Origin: Trema orientale
Lineage: Eukaryota > Streptophyta > Magnoliopsida > Rosales > Cannabaceae
Assembly (NCBI GenBank): GCA_002914845.1
Contig: JXTC01000626.1
Span: 17,259 to 81,258 of the forward strand
Length of the DNA stretch: 64,000 bases
Reading direction: 5' to 3'
Below the pieces are notes generated by a model. It had not been told where the DNA came from. It made no database searches and worked only from the letters and a program-made list of their open reading frames with translations. The number at the start of each line of letters is the position of its first letter. Within the stretch, counting starts at the first letter, position 1. The position numbers and the translations under genes were made by a program. Positions 10,901-21,445 of the stretch are shown here, piece after piece.

Positions 10901-13827
10901 CTCAAAATCATGGACAATAAAGCCTACCTTTTCTTCGGCCATATACCATAAAATGCAGGTCTGTGGCTCTTGTCAAATTGCAACAACTGCTTCCTCCGAA
11001 TGAACTTCTTGAAATCAAGAAGAGAACAACTTGCATTGGGCTGACATGATCTATCATCATAAACACATTCTCCACCTCCATTTTCAAGCTTCTCTTCATC
11101 CAACTCATCTATCACCACAACAGGAGGTCGAGTTGCAGTGAGCTTAAGTTCTTTAAATAGTTCCGCCTTAGGCTTCTTACGCATGCCCCAGTGTTGGTTT
11201 CTATTTGAACGAATAGAATGACCTAAGCGGCGCCAAGAAGAAAAGTGTAACCTGCAAAGTATGATCAGCCTTTATCATCTGAAATTGAAAAACAGAAGAG
11301 TTCCGAGTAAAAAAGAAGAAAGCCTACTTGCAGATATCTGCAGCATTAACATCTTCATTTGATGAAAGAGTACAATCCATCGACCGAGTAACTGCCCCAG
11401 GCATTTTTTCTCTCCTTTCACTCAATGAAACAGTAGTAGTTGTTTTAGCTAAAGATTGTTCAGTTTGCAATGGACTAGTTTTGCTTTTCTTAAGAAACCG
11501 CTCCATAATCGAAGCTTGCTTCTGTACAGATCGTTGCTTTCTCAGTTCAGCTTCTTCCTTCTCTCTACGTCGCTGATCTTTCTCTGCTTCCTCTTGCTGC
11601 TTCCTCAACTGTTTCTTTATCTCCAACTCTTCCCTCTCACGGCGTTTTTCATCCCTTTCTGCCTCTTCCTGCAACCGCTTTTGCTCCCTTTCCTACAGAT
11701 TATATCAAGAAACCTAATCATAAAAGGTTGTTCACAAATAATGGTAAAACTTCAACAACTTCCATTTATATAAATTCCAGGGAAAAAGTGAATGAATTAA
11801 ATTCAACTGAAAAAGCTAATATACTATGGCTTCACTTAGAGGGCCCAAACAACCAAGCAAAACCCCTTAATAGACTAACAGATTGAAAAAGCTGCACTTA
11901 CACTCTGCAATTTTTCTTTCAGAACCTCTCTTTCCAATCTTTTTTTCTCTTTTTCAGCCTCTCGTTTGTCTCTCTCCAGTTGTTTGATGAGCAATTTCTC
12001 TTCTCTTTTAGCTTCCTTATCAGCCCTATTAATATTTTTAAAATAAAGAGAAAATCAACAGAAGAAAAAAGAAAAAATAAACAATAAACACCACAGCTTA
12101 CAAGTGAGAGTGACTAAAGATACATACAGGTCTGCACCACTGTTTTGCATCAGCCTGTTAACTAACTGACGAATATCCGCCTCTTTACGCACCTTTCCAA
12201 GCTTGTCTGAAGCTTTTATCAGGTCATTGTAATTCTCATCTTTCTCTGACTTCTGTAATGCCATTATCATTTCTGAAGGCCAAAGGAAAAAGGGGGGAAA
12301 AAGAAAACAGTTCAGGTACAAAAGACTGGATGAACTAATGGTGACTTCTGTAATTGAAAGGTGCACAACCAATCAAGAAATCAGACTGCTTCATTCATTT
12401 TTTCCAGCTAAACCATCTAACGAACTCGTTGTATAACAAGAATCAGAAGCATCCCTGAAGCAAAAGAAACCTACCAGAAACAGCAGTTATTCTCTCATGG
12501 ATCCGTTTTCGACAAGTGCGCCTGATGTTCAATACTCTACGCACAGATTGCGGCATCAGCTTTAAATCCCTTGTCTATGCAACCAGTGGCCAAACAGATT
12601 AATTACTCAATTGAAAAAAAAAAATGATAAAAGACGAGGTTTAGCATGCAAAGTCAAAAATAGAATCTTGCACCAACAAAGATTTTATCGACGAACACTT
12701 TACTATCCAAACATCCAATAAAGGCAATAGATTAAATAAAATAGACAAAAAATGACAGCTCGGTAGAAAATGAAAAGGATGTGGTGTGGACATAATAACA
12801 TTAAAAAGCACAAAAATTAGATTTAAACAAAATGAAAAAAAGTAATAAAAGAGAATAACTATATCTTGTAAAAAAATAAATAAATGGGGAAAATAAACTC
12901 AAAAAATCTCACATAATCAAAACAAACAATTAAAGCCTTCAACTTATGTATAAATGCATTGCTATGGATCTCTATTAAATTTCCCCCGGAAAATATTTCA
13001 GAATTGGCACATAAAAAAGTGAAAACAATAGTAAATACTAAATTATACATAATGAATTGTATACAATAAAGACCTGGATCCAAACAAGAATGTAACACAA
13101 TAACTAGAAAAATGTATACAATAAAGACTTGGATCCAAACAAGAATGTAACACAATAACTAGAAAAATGAACACATTAAACAAATTGAATCTACCCAACT
13201 CGGATTTGAGCATACCCAGTTCAAACCCATACCATAATCCAATAAAGATAATCATCAAAGAATTATTATTTGATTAAAAAATAATAATAATAACAAATTT
13301 AAAAAAAGAAAGAAAAGAAATTTGTTTACCTCCCAACACCAAAGACACGATTCGGACTCATCTTCCAAGACATCGGCATCGGCATTGGGGACGCCGTACA
13401 TCATCCTCTGGCCAACAAAGAGCACACTAGTCTTGACGGTGGCCACCGTCAGAGTCTCCGAAACGGCGCCGTTTAGCTTCTTCACCTCGCCATAGATCTC
13501 ATCCACCAGCTTGGAGAGAGGGAGGTCTCTCTCCTCCATCAACGACGCAACGACAGCATTCGCACCGTTACGACACGGTTTGGGATCCAAACCCACTCTC
13601 TCTTTCTCACCCATTACTTGTTTGAAATACCCGAACAACCCATCAAGCTCTTTCCTCAGAGACTCAATCTGAGCCTCTCTCTCCTCCTTCCCCAACTTCA
13701 ACTTCTCCGTGACCAAACTGCCCCTCTTCCGCTTCTGGGTCTTCTTCGCTCGATCCTCACCCTTCGTCTTCTGCTCCCCATTTGGGTCACCACCATCACC
13801 GTCGATTACCACCATCTCGCACTCCAT
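7944..13827 (-). CDS. FAS1: Chromatin assembly factor 1 large subunit FAS1 (CAF-1 p150-like)
   Basis: FAS1 is the large subunit of CAF-1, which deposits H3-H4 on newly replicated DNA in the nucleus. Twelve minus-strand exons with GT-AG borders join in frame to 839 codons plus stop (Arabidopsis FAS1 is of similar size): 13827-13330, 12574-12475, 12272-12128, 12025-11902, 11692-11328, 11251-10928, 10797-10716, 10611-10474, 9696-9295, 9100-8963, 8242-8197, 8101-7944. The ATG at 13827 is chosen because the upstream in-frame codon at 13833 is GTG. The protein has a basic KKTQKRKRG segment near residue 30 and a highly charged Lys/Glu/Arg (KER) coiled region at about 245-350. A CAF1A-type segment (FYGIWPKK, then HPLRKDPDLDYDIDSDEEW) leads into an acidic tract at about 510-590. 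A C-terminal winged-helix-like part follows at about 735-790, then AAFFLKRCMPPTGKS. E2F-type sites lie upstream. The reading frame is intact. Confidence 0.95.
10130..10320 (-). mobile_element. tRNA-derived SINE in a FAS1 intron
   Basis: The minus strand reads as a tRNA-like head: TAGGTTGAGTGGTT (box A-like) and, about 40 bases on, GGGGTTTGATTCC (box B-like). A non-coding body runs to about 10130. It lies in the 777-bp intron between the exons 10474-10611 and 9295-9696. Box spacing and sequence fit plant SINEs. No clear target-site duplication was found. Confidence 0.6.
13059..13166. repeat. 54-bp tandem duplication in FAS1 intron 1
   Basis: Two nearly identical 54-bp units start TGTATACAATAAAGAC at 13059 and 13113 and differ mainly at one C/T. 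They lie inside intron 1 and affect neither splice site. Confidence 0.85.
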
Positions 13828-14039
13828 AGTCACAAAAACCCTAAATCCAGTTACGGAAGAGGATCTGATTCTGAATGGGAATGTGGGTTTTGGAGAAAGG
13901 AAAGAACTTAGAGCACTTTTTGGGAGAAATCAGAAATGAAAAATAATTTTCCTTTATTATTATATTTTCTTTTATTTCGCAAATATAAATAAAATATATA
14001 TACATATATAATATAATAATTCGGTTTCGTTACTTTGGG

Positions 14040-14132
14040 TTTCGCGCCAAAGGGAAGGCTGGGTTTTGGGTTTGGCTCCAAAGCTGCGAAAATAAAAAAG
14101 TGGTTTGGGCATTTCGCGCCCTTTCTCGCGCG
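14040..14132 (-). promoter_or_regulatory. E2F-type sites upstream of FAS1
   Basis: TTTCGCGCCAAA at 14040-14051 is a full E2F consensus. A second TTTCGCGCC lies at 14112-14120, followed by a CTCGCGCGG run to 14132. They sit about 215-305 bp upstream of the FAS1 start codon, in otherwise AT-rich DNA. CAF-1 subunit genes are known E2F/S-phase targets in plants, so cell-cycle control of FAS1 is the likely role (inference). Confidence 0.8.
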
Positions 14133-14458
14133 GCCTTGCAAATAATATCAAACGCAATGTCGTTTACCTTTTAAACGACAGTGAAGAGAACGCCGTCGTT
14201 TAGTGCTTCAGTTTTCGATAAAACGATGTGGTCGTTTGATTTTGAGAGCTAGCGTGGGCGTGGCATTTTCTGGCTGTTCTAATGGACAGCTGGCAACGTA
14301 TTTGTTTAATATATTTGTGCTGAAAATGGCAGCATTTCATTTTGTATTCAATTTGTAACCTTTTTGGGTAAATTGCATTAGAGAAATTACACTCACATAT
14401 ACTGTATTCTATGTTAAAAATAATAGTGTAAGTCTTTCCCTCAAAAAAAGAAAATCAC

Positions 14459-14985
14459 AGTAAAACCTCTATAAATTAGTACTATTGACACTAGAAAAAA
14501 TTATTATACTTATAGAGATTATTTATTTATCGATAAATGAATAATTTACTAATTCATCGATAAATAAATATTTATTAATTAGAAATAATATTATAAGTTT
14601 AATACTTGTATTTTTTTCTCTTAAGAAATATGTATGACTTATAATAATAAAAATTAAATACAGTCAAAATTAATGTGTACACACAAAAAAACAAAGTTAA
14701 CAAGTATATACATGGAAGTTAATATATATATATATATATAATTTGTTCATAAACATAACAGTTAATTTTTCAGTATATATCAAAAAGTTAAAAAATAGGT
14801 ACATATATGATAAATAATCAAAAAGTTAAAAAGTAGATATACAAACGATAAATATAGCTTAAACTTAATACACTTCTCGAAATAGCATCAAGAGTATCGC
14901 AAACACCACAAGACCAAAACCACAAATTAATATAACGAAAATGATATGTTTCAGCTTTTTTTTTTTATATAAAATTTTGTCATTT
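14459..14985. other. AT-rich spacer with a MITE-like end
   Basis: CAGTAAAACCTCTATAAATT at 14460-14479 resembles the terminus of a common plant MITE type. The inner ATTCATCGATAAATAAAT and ATTTATCGATAAATGAAT words (14527-14573) form a short palindrome. No matching right terminus was found, so this is at most a fragment. A (TA)n run lies at 14722-14741. Confidence 0.35.
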
Positions 14986-15960
14986 TGTAGAAGTTTTGAT
15001 AAAGGGCTTCTTCCAAAACCACAAGACCATAGTTCAAAATTTTGAAAAATCTTGATGGATTGAGTTTTTGAAAAATCTTGGATTTATTTAGAAAAAAAAT
15101 TATCGCTTTTATAAATTTATTTGGAAAAATTCTCCTTGCCAAAAATATTTATAAAAGTATTACTTTTTTCTTCAAAATTGGTATTTTTCAAAAATAACTA
15201 TTTGGTTTGTTTTAGGTAACCAAACGAGTTACTTAAGGTCACTAGTCTAATTGGTTCAAGTTCTTTGACCAATTACCTCAAGTTTCGATGAAAAGTGATA
15301 TATCTCTAAATATTCTGAAAGTGATATTTCTAAATAAATTTAGGATTTTTTCATAAGAAAATTGATTTTTTGTGGTAAAATTTTTAAAAAAAAAGAAAAA
15401 TCTTGGATTTTAAAATTGTTTGAAATTTTAGATTTAATTAGAAAAATATCACTTTTAAAAGTATTTAGAAAATACCGTTTTTTATTAATTGATGAGATAG
15501 TTAAGGTAACCAATTAAGTTGAGGTATTTGATCGGTTACTTGAGATACTTTAGGTAACTTGACTGGTTACTTCTAATAAAAAGTGATATTTTTTCAAAAA
15601 TAATTATTTGGTTTGCTTAAAAAATGAAAAATCTCGGATTTTAAAATTGTTTGAAAAATTTTAGATTTAATGAGAAAAATATCACTTTTAAAAGTATTTA
15701 AAAAATACTATTTTTTATTAATTGATGAGATACTTGAGGTAATCAATCAAGTTGAGGTCCTTGATCGGTTATTTGAGACACTTTAGGTAACTTGACTGGT
15801 TACTTTTAATAAAAAGTGATATTTTTTCTAATAAAAATCGTATGGAAAATTGGAAGAAACTCGGGCATTCGTATTTTTGTAATTCTTTTTCAATTTTATA
15901 GGTAAAATTTTTAGAAACCCTTTTTCAATTTTTAGTACTTTGGGCTGGAATTTTGTAAGA
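14986..15960 (-). repeat. Foldback-family repeat with GGTAAC words, internal tandem duplication
   Basis: Two imperfect units at about 15396-15626 and 15627-15834 (period about 231 bp) share ATATCACTTTTAAAAGTATT, a TTAATTGATGAGATA segment and GTAACTTGACTGGTTACTT. A third, more diverged part lies at 15150-15330. The right end (15800-15930), read in reverse complement, matches the left end of the repeat at 60.26-60.35 kb (GAATTACAAAAATACG, then TTTTTATTAGAAAAA). It therefore belongs to the same dispersed family as 51.3 and 60.3 kb. Non-coding. Confidence 0.65.
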
Positions 15961-16477
15961 AGGCCCTTTTCCATTTCTTTTGAAATTTTACCCGTTTGGC
16001 TAAGAAGGATGTCTTTTGCTGGCCTCCCATGTTTCATCTAGTTTTGTTGGGCCAAGTACACAATCCACTTCACTTCCATGACTAGAATGGCCATGATTTG
16101 CTTCATAATTAATTTTCTAAATATTATATCATGCTAATCGGTAATTTGTTTGTGCATCAATATTACGAAGATTAATAAAAATATTCGACAAATAAAATTG
16201 TGGCCAGGAAGGGCTCAAAATTACTCTTGACAACCAAATCAGACAAAAAATTAAGATGATTAGCGAACAACTACTCTCATTACTCATTTGCTGTCCAACT
16301 AAACTAGACGAGTTATATATTTACATACTAACTAACTAAAAGCCAAATGTCATTACAGATAGAATATACAAAAAAATTTCACATACGAACTGCAGGCAAA
16401 ACTGTAATTACGGAGATGACATTGAAATAAAATCTACAAAATGTTCGTTATCTCAAAAGACCAACATTGCAAATCAA

Positions 16478-17824
16478 CTAGGCATCCAGTGGATAGTATA
16501 AGGCAGGCCTGCAGAAAAAAAGCACACTACGGTCTGCTGTGCGAAACATAAATTTAGCTTCGTAGAATTGACCAATTCCACCTGAGACGTCCAGAGTGAA
16601 ATAATAAACACCATTAGCAGACCAGTTCACTTTGACGACCCTCTCAAGCTTAAGGAACAAACCATCACGATTCAACTGCATCAGGATGAGACAATGTCAC
16701 AAATACAAAACTGATTGATAAGTTCACTCATTCATTTTGATAAAAATTAAAGAAAAAATAGAAAATTGCATGTTTTTCAAGCAACAAAAATACCGTCTTG
16801 CTATTGTTGAACAGTTCGACAACTGAATTTGCACGTTTTTGCACACGGGGCGAGTCTATTTGATCTTGATCGAGTGGCATAACATTACCACTCATTCCTT
16901 TTGGGACTTCCACAAGCGGATCAATATGAAAGCACCAAGAAAGAAAACAAGTTATATTGTGTCAATGCATTAACTCAATATGAAAGCATGACTGAAAAAG
17001 AAAAAGAACAAGGGACCGGATCAGCAAAAGGGATAAAAGAAATATCACCTCATATCGTTCAAGTTGCTTGATATAAGAGTCAAATCCAGGAGAAGCAGGT
17101 GGAATATAAGGTTTGAAGGGAGGAATATGAGCAAGATGGTGAGCTCCAGGGAAAGGGTAACCAAGTTGAGCATTAGGAAAAGCGTAAATGCCTGACTGAG
17201 TTGGAAAGAATCTAGCTCTACAGCAACAGCATCCACTAAACAAGTAAACAAAGAACAAGCGGTCAAAAACCAGAGAAACAACCTAAAAGAAAGAGAAGTT
17301 TCTAAACTCAAAACATAAAACTCGAGGAAAAATCAATATAGACGACATAATGGAGGAAACAATACAATATACAGACAAAAGCAAAGACAATATATGCAAA
17401 AGTAATAGGGGCATGATAAGTATAACTTAGTTTAGTCCTAATAATATAATAAATATTATTGTTAAAAGTGTTGTACTTACGGATTAAAACTTCCATCAAA
17501 CATGGTTGTTCTAGTACCATTGTCTCCAAACAGAGGATCTCGACTAGTAGAAGGCTGTTGGGTGGTCATAGAGGCGCTATTAAAATGAGGCTTCACAGTG
17601 GATTGGTTCCTTCCATTATGATAATAAGGCATCCATCTCGCATTCCGAGTCCCAGAGGAGGCTGGATTTGAATGAGCATTATTCAAGTCATAAGAGCCAG
17701 CAGAAGAGTAGTCATTGGCTTGGCCTTGGAGCAAGTAGTGATTAAAACCACCAGAAGAAGCATAAGCATCCAGCTTGGCCAGACTACTTCCTCCAGCATG
17801 AGGGGCATCCATAGACCATCCCAT
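16478..17824 (-). CDS. Protein with C-terminal cystatin/monellin-like domain, exon 3 disrupted
   Basis: Exons on the minus strand: 17824-17481 (start MGWSMDAPHAGG), 17217-17049, about 16991-16794 and 16675-16478 (ends ALYYPLDA, stop at 16478-16480). The N-terminal half is Ser/Asn/Pro-rich and low in complexity (GYPFPGAHHLAHIPPFKPY). The last two exons (VVELFNNSKTV, then LERVVKVNW, VYYFTLDVSGG, FYEAKFMF) follow the helix-strand order of plant cystatins. The inhibitory QxVxG loop is missing: WSANG stands in its place, so protease inhibition is unlikely. Exon 3 is problematic: using the only in-phase AG acceptor (exon from 16991) puts a TGA at 16962-16964, inside a 54-bp repeat interval. Skipping exon 3 keeps the frame and would leave about 236 residues. 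Upstream DNA has a clear donor for a 5' UTR exon at 18293. Function unknown. Confidence 0.7.
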
Positions 17825-18292
17825 ATTCCTGATCTGTAGATCAAGTAAAACGATATAATTAAGATCACAAATCAAACCCAAATCAAGGAAGAAAAAGGGG
17901 GAAAAAGAAAAAGAAAAAAAGAAAAGGGAGGTGGGGCTTTTTCAACACAGTATAAAACAAAATAATTTGAATTGCTTAATGTATGTATACAAGCATCAGA
18001 TCACCATAAATAATAACAAATTCCTAAGAAAAATGCACAAAAAGTCTATCACATCTCAAACCACACGTGAGCATATATTGCTGATTATATACAAAATAAA
18101 ACATCAAAATTAAAGGAAATTGATACTGAATTTCGAATAAATTTGATATAAAAAGCAAAATTCAGAGTGCTCTCAAGAAAACCCACTATAATTTAGATGT
18201 TCATAATAAACAGAAGGCGATCGAAGTCGAACAAGCATTAAATTAGCGTCGAATGAAATTGTAAAGAAAATCTGTAAAAGAGAAACACGTAC

Positions 18293-18480
18293 CAGTTCGT
18301 CGGGAATCCGGTTAACTGGGATCGCAATTGAAGAAAGAGAAACTATGGAGAGAGAGAGAGAGAGCAAACCCTATCACACACAGAGAGGGAGAGAGAGAGA
18401 CCAGAGAGATCAGAGAGCGAGATTGAGCGAGAGAGAGAGAGAGAGAGAGAGAGAAAGAACCCTAGCAGAGGAGAGTGACA
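18293..18480 (-). other. Probable 5' UTR exon with GA/CT repeats
   Basis: A GACGAACTG|GTACGT donor at 18293 pairs with the acceptor before the 17833 exon (intron 17834-18292). The region is packed with (GA)n on the plus strand, (CT)n in the transcript, typical of plant 5' UTRs. The frame upstream of the ATG at 17824 stays open to a TTG at 18367 but contains no ATG, so 17824 is kept as start. Confidence 0.6.
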
Positions 18481-18854
18481 GTGCGTGAGATTAGAGACGA
18501 AGAGAGAAAGATTAGGCGGTTAATTGTTAAATAAGGCGACGCAGCCACATATTAGGTAATTAATATAATTAGGCTATCCCTTTTTTTATGTTTTCACTTT
18601 TCCGTATATATCCACTATAATTATTCAAAAAATATCGGATTTTTTCTTTCTTTTTTTTTTTTTTTAACTTAAAAAGAATAAAAATTGAGCAATTATATCA
18701 TAAACAAATATGCCAACTAAAACTGTGCATACTATCTAAGAAAATTAATTAGTGCTAACCAAATTAAAAAAAAATAAATTGCCATCAAACAAATATTCTG
18801 AGTCTTTCCAAAAAGAAGCGCAAAGTTTGCACACAATACAAATATATAAAATAA

Positions 18855-19061
18855 GGGGAGGGCTACAGTAGGGGCATCCCTACGTATGGCGCGCCCCTAC
18901 ATAGGGCCACTTTTTATACACCGTTTGATGGAAATCTGTGGGAATAACGGAAATATGTGGGAATAACGGGAATCTGTGGGGAATCTGCTTATACACAGAT
19001 TCCCATCAAACGGTGTATAAACAGGGCCCTACGCAGGGACGTCCCTACTGTAGACGCGCCC
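18855..19061. mobile_element. MULE-like MITE, family A copy 1
   Basis: The 207-bp foldback element is flanked by perfect 9-bp duplications ATAAAATAA (18846-18854, 19062-19070). Its ends are near-inverted: GGCTACAGTAGGGGC at the left and the complement of GTCTACAGTAGGGACG at the right. ATACACCGTTTGATGG and CATCAAACGGTGTAT form an inner palindrome. It is far more GC-rich than its surroundings. A second copy at 33460-33631 lies in the opposite orientation. Confidence 0.9.
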
Positions 19062-19154
19062 ATAAAATAAATGCATATATTTTTTAAAAAAAACTATTCA
19101 TACAGAAAATAATATAAGCAACATCATAGTTTTAAATTAAAAATGGAGGCGGNA

Positions 19155-19350
19155 GTGTAAAATTTTATATACTAAGTATAAAAAATTATATATCCAGTGC
19201 ATTTCAGTGCAGTAACTAAAATTAGTAGATATGCGTATCTACCAAGTGTAAAAATATATATACCTGGACATTTAGCTATAAAATTTTAAAAGTGGACACC
19301 TACTTAATCAAATTTAAAATTTTGGTCATCTACCTAAATTTCTCATTAAT
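19155..19350 (-). repeat. Dispersed repeat B, copy 1
   Basis: This stretch (AGTGTAAAATTTTATATACT onward, with ATCTACCAAGTGTAAAAATAT) is the reverse complement of 60776-60975 at high similarity. Non-coding, with no clear termini. A GC-rich GGGCCCGA block follows at 19384-19505 and is unexplained. Confidence 0.7.
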
Positions 19351-19734
19351 TAAAAATACAATTAATTTCAAAAAAAAAAAAAAAGGGCCCGAAAGGTATG
19401 GGCCCGAGCCAGACATGCGCAGCCCTTGGCTAGCGCTGGGCTTGGGCGGCCCTAGGCAGGTGCTGCTCTGGATCAAACAAAGGCTGGCCGCTTGGGCTAG
19501 CAGCCTAGCACAAAAACTAGAGAAATTGTGGTGTATGACCACTTTTTTAAATTTGTTTCAAGTATATGTCCACTAATTTTACGTTATAGTGAAATGTCCA
19601 AATTTTTAAAAACCATCAGCTGGTGAATATTTAGGGTCTGTTTGGCATTGTTTTTTGTTTTTATAGTTGTGTTTTTAGAAATAATAACAAAAATTATTTT
19701 GATGGGTGTTTGGCATTTATAATGTTCCGCAAGA

Positions 19735-19915
19735 ACGTTGGATTGCAATCGGAGAAAGAGAAGCTACAGACAAACAGAGAGAACCACAAAAAAAGAGAGA
19801 GAGAGAGAGAGAGCGAACCTTAGCAGAGAGAGATTTAGAGATTAGGCATTTAAATAAAGCGCGGCACAGTACATAAATGAATTAGACGGTTAAGTAAGGG
19901 GTAAGAGGCGCAAAT
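19735..19915 (-). pseudogene. Decayed duplicate of the cystatin-like gene 5' end
   Basis: Sequence from ATTGCAATCGGAGAAAGAGA through the (GA)n tract to TTAGGCATTTAAATAAAGCG follows the same order as 18320-18560 (ATCGCAATTGAAGAAAGAGA, GA tract, CCCTAGCAGAG, TTAGGCGGTTAATTG, AAATAAGGCGACGCAG). It looks like a local duplication of the promoter/5' UTR without coding exons. Confidence 0.65.
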
Positions 19916-20135
19916 TAGCTAAAATAATCTAACATTTGATTGATATTCTTTTTTACACGTGCGACTTTAGTCTTTTTTTTTTTTTCTCACTTATAGTAAA
20001 TTTCTACTCTTTTTTCTTCTCATTTATCTCACTTTGGGTAATAATTTCTCATTCACCTCATTACCATTTTGAGCAAGTAAAATTTTATATACTCGCAAAT
20101 AAGAACATATATCAACAATGACCTTTCACTAATAT

Positions 20136-20257
20136 TGTAACGCCCCAAGTCCTACATCAGGTATGCTCTAGGAAGATCATGGGTATTTAAATGGTAGTCC
20201 ATGAGCCCAAAAGTACCTTCAAGCTAGTACTTTTGGATGAGGCTCAGTAGTGTTACA
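20136..20257 (+). mobile_element. Solo LTR of a TRIM-like element
   Basis: The 122-bp sequence begins TGTAACGCCCCAAGTCC, ends GTGTTACA (TG...CA) and is flanked by AATAT at 20131-20135 and 20258-20262. The opening resembles the AAGTCCCACATC motif common in terminal-repeat retrotransposons in miniature. Only one LTR is present, so intra-element recombination is inferred. Confidence 0.7.
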
Positions 20258-20829
20258 AATATATAGTCGGTCTCACTCATAAGCTTGTCTCAAAATGGCT
20301 AATCAAAATGGTGTAATACATCCATTTTAAAAAATCCAACACATGTTAGATTGAAATGGATTGAACGATCTACAAGTGAATGTTATACATGATATTTAGA
20401 TTGATTTGAACGGAGTATATATAATTATGTCAAAGTACTGGAATAAAACGACTATACCTGAGATTTAATGAATTTAAGAAAAAGGGAAATAATAAAATAA
20501 AGATGGAAAGAATACTAAGACATTATATTGTTGTTATACAATGAAAGTTATCTATATAAGTTGCTTAAGAAAAGTTAACAAGCAAAATAAAACAACAAAG
20601 GAAAGCTTGACTAATTGATTGAAACAAAATAATAATTAGTCTTGATTACAGTAACTACCATTTGGGGGAATAGCGTTGGGATTTATTGATAAATCTAGAA
20701 GATATCAATATGTGAGTTATTGTTTTGTTGCATATGGAAAGACTCTTTGGGTGATTCTTGGCCGATTCTGATTTAGTTTCCATATTTGACACATTGTGGG
20801 CATTAACATCCCCCATCAGGGTGACGAGT

Positions 20830-21300
20830 GGGTGGAATGTATTCCTTGCTTGTTACTTATAAGTGTGAAAATATCTGCGATTTGATCGAAGGATGTTGTG
20901 TGTCGCGGGGTAATAAGAGCTCCGATGGATACTTTTTTCATGAACAAAATGATAGTTTAATTGAATATGTTTTGTAGACGCATAGAAGACCGGATTTATG
21001 GAAAGATGAAGGGCACTCATATATTGTCACATAGTAAGGTAGGTGGTTTTAATAAAGAAAGGCCAATGTCTCGTAGTACGCAGTAAAGTGATCCAAGTTA
21101 TTTCAATTGCTGTTATGATAAGAGATCGATATTGGGCTTCAGCACTTGATCGTGAGACAGTGTTTTGCGTTTTGGATGACCATGAAATGCAATTAGGGGC
21201 AAGATAGACACAAAGCCCAATTGTACTTCGTCGAGTGATAATGCAACCAGCCCAATCTGCATAGGAGAAACCATAGAGGTCCAGAGAGCTTTATGTTGAA
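20830..21300 (-). pseudogene. Copia RNase H remnant
   Basis: The minus strand reads YSDADWAGC, then TRRSTIGLCVYL, then VSRSSAEAQYRSL, in the order of the copia RNase H domain. A degraded tail with NPVFYASTKHIQLNYHFV and HEKS extends to about 20830. Catalytic-type Asp and Glu residues are present in the surviving part, but frameshifts and stops interrupt it. Confidence 0.85.
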
Positions 21301-21445
21301 AAAACTAATTCCAAAGTCCTAGTGCCTTTTAAATAACATAGGATCCATTTGCCTGCTCTCATATTAGATTTTGTTGGATTTTATAAGTGTTGGCAGACTT
21401 GGTTAACAGCATGAGTAATGTCTGGTCACGTGAAAGCAGATATTG

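Noticed and set aside
16920-16924. Non-AG (TT|GAT or TG|AT) acceptor for exon 3 of the cystatin-like gene
   Set aside because: TT-GAT would give an ideal frame but is not a known acceptor class, and TG-AT is out of frame; the AG at 16992-16993 is preferred despite the stop.
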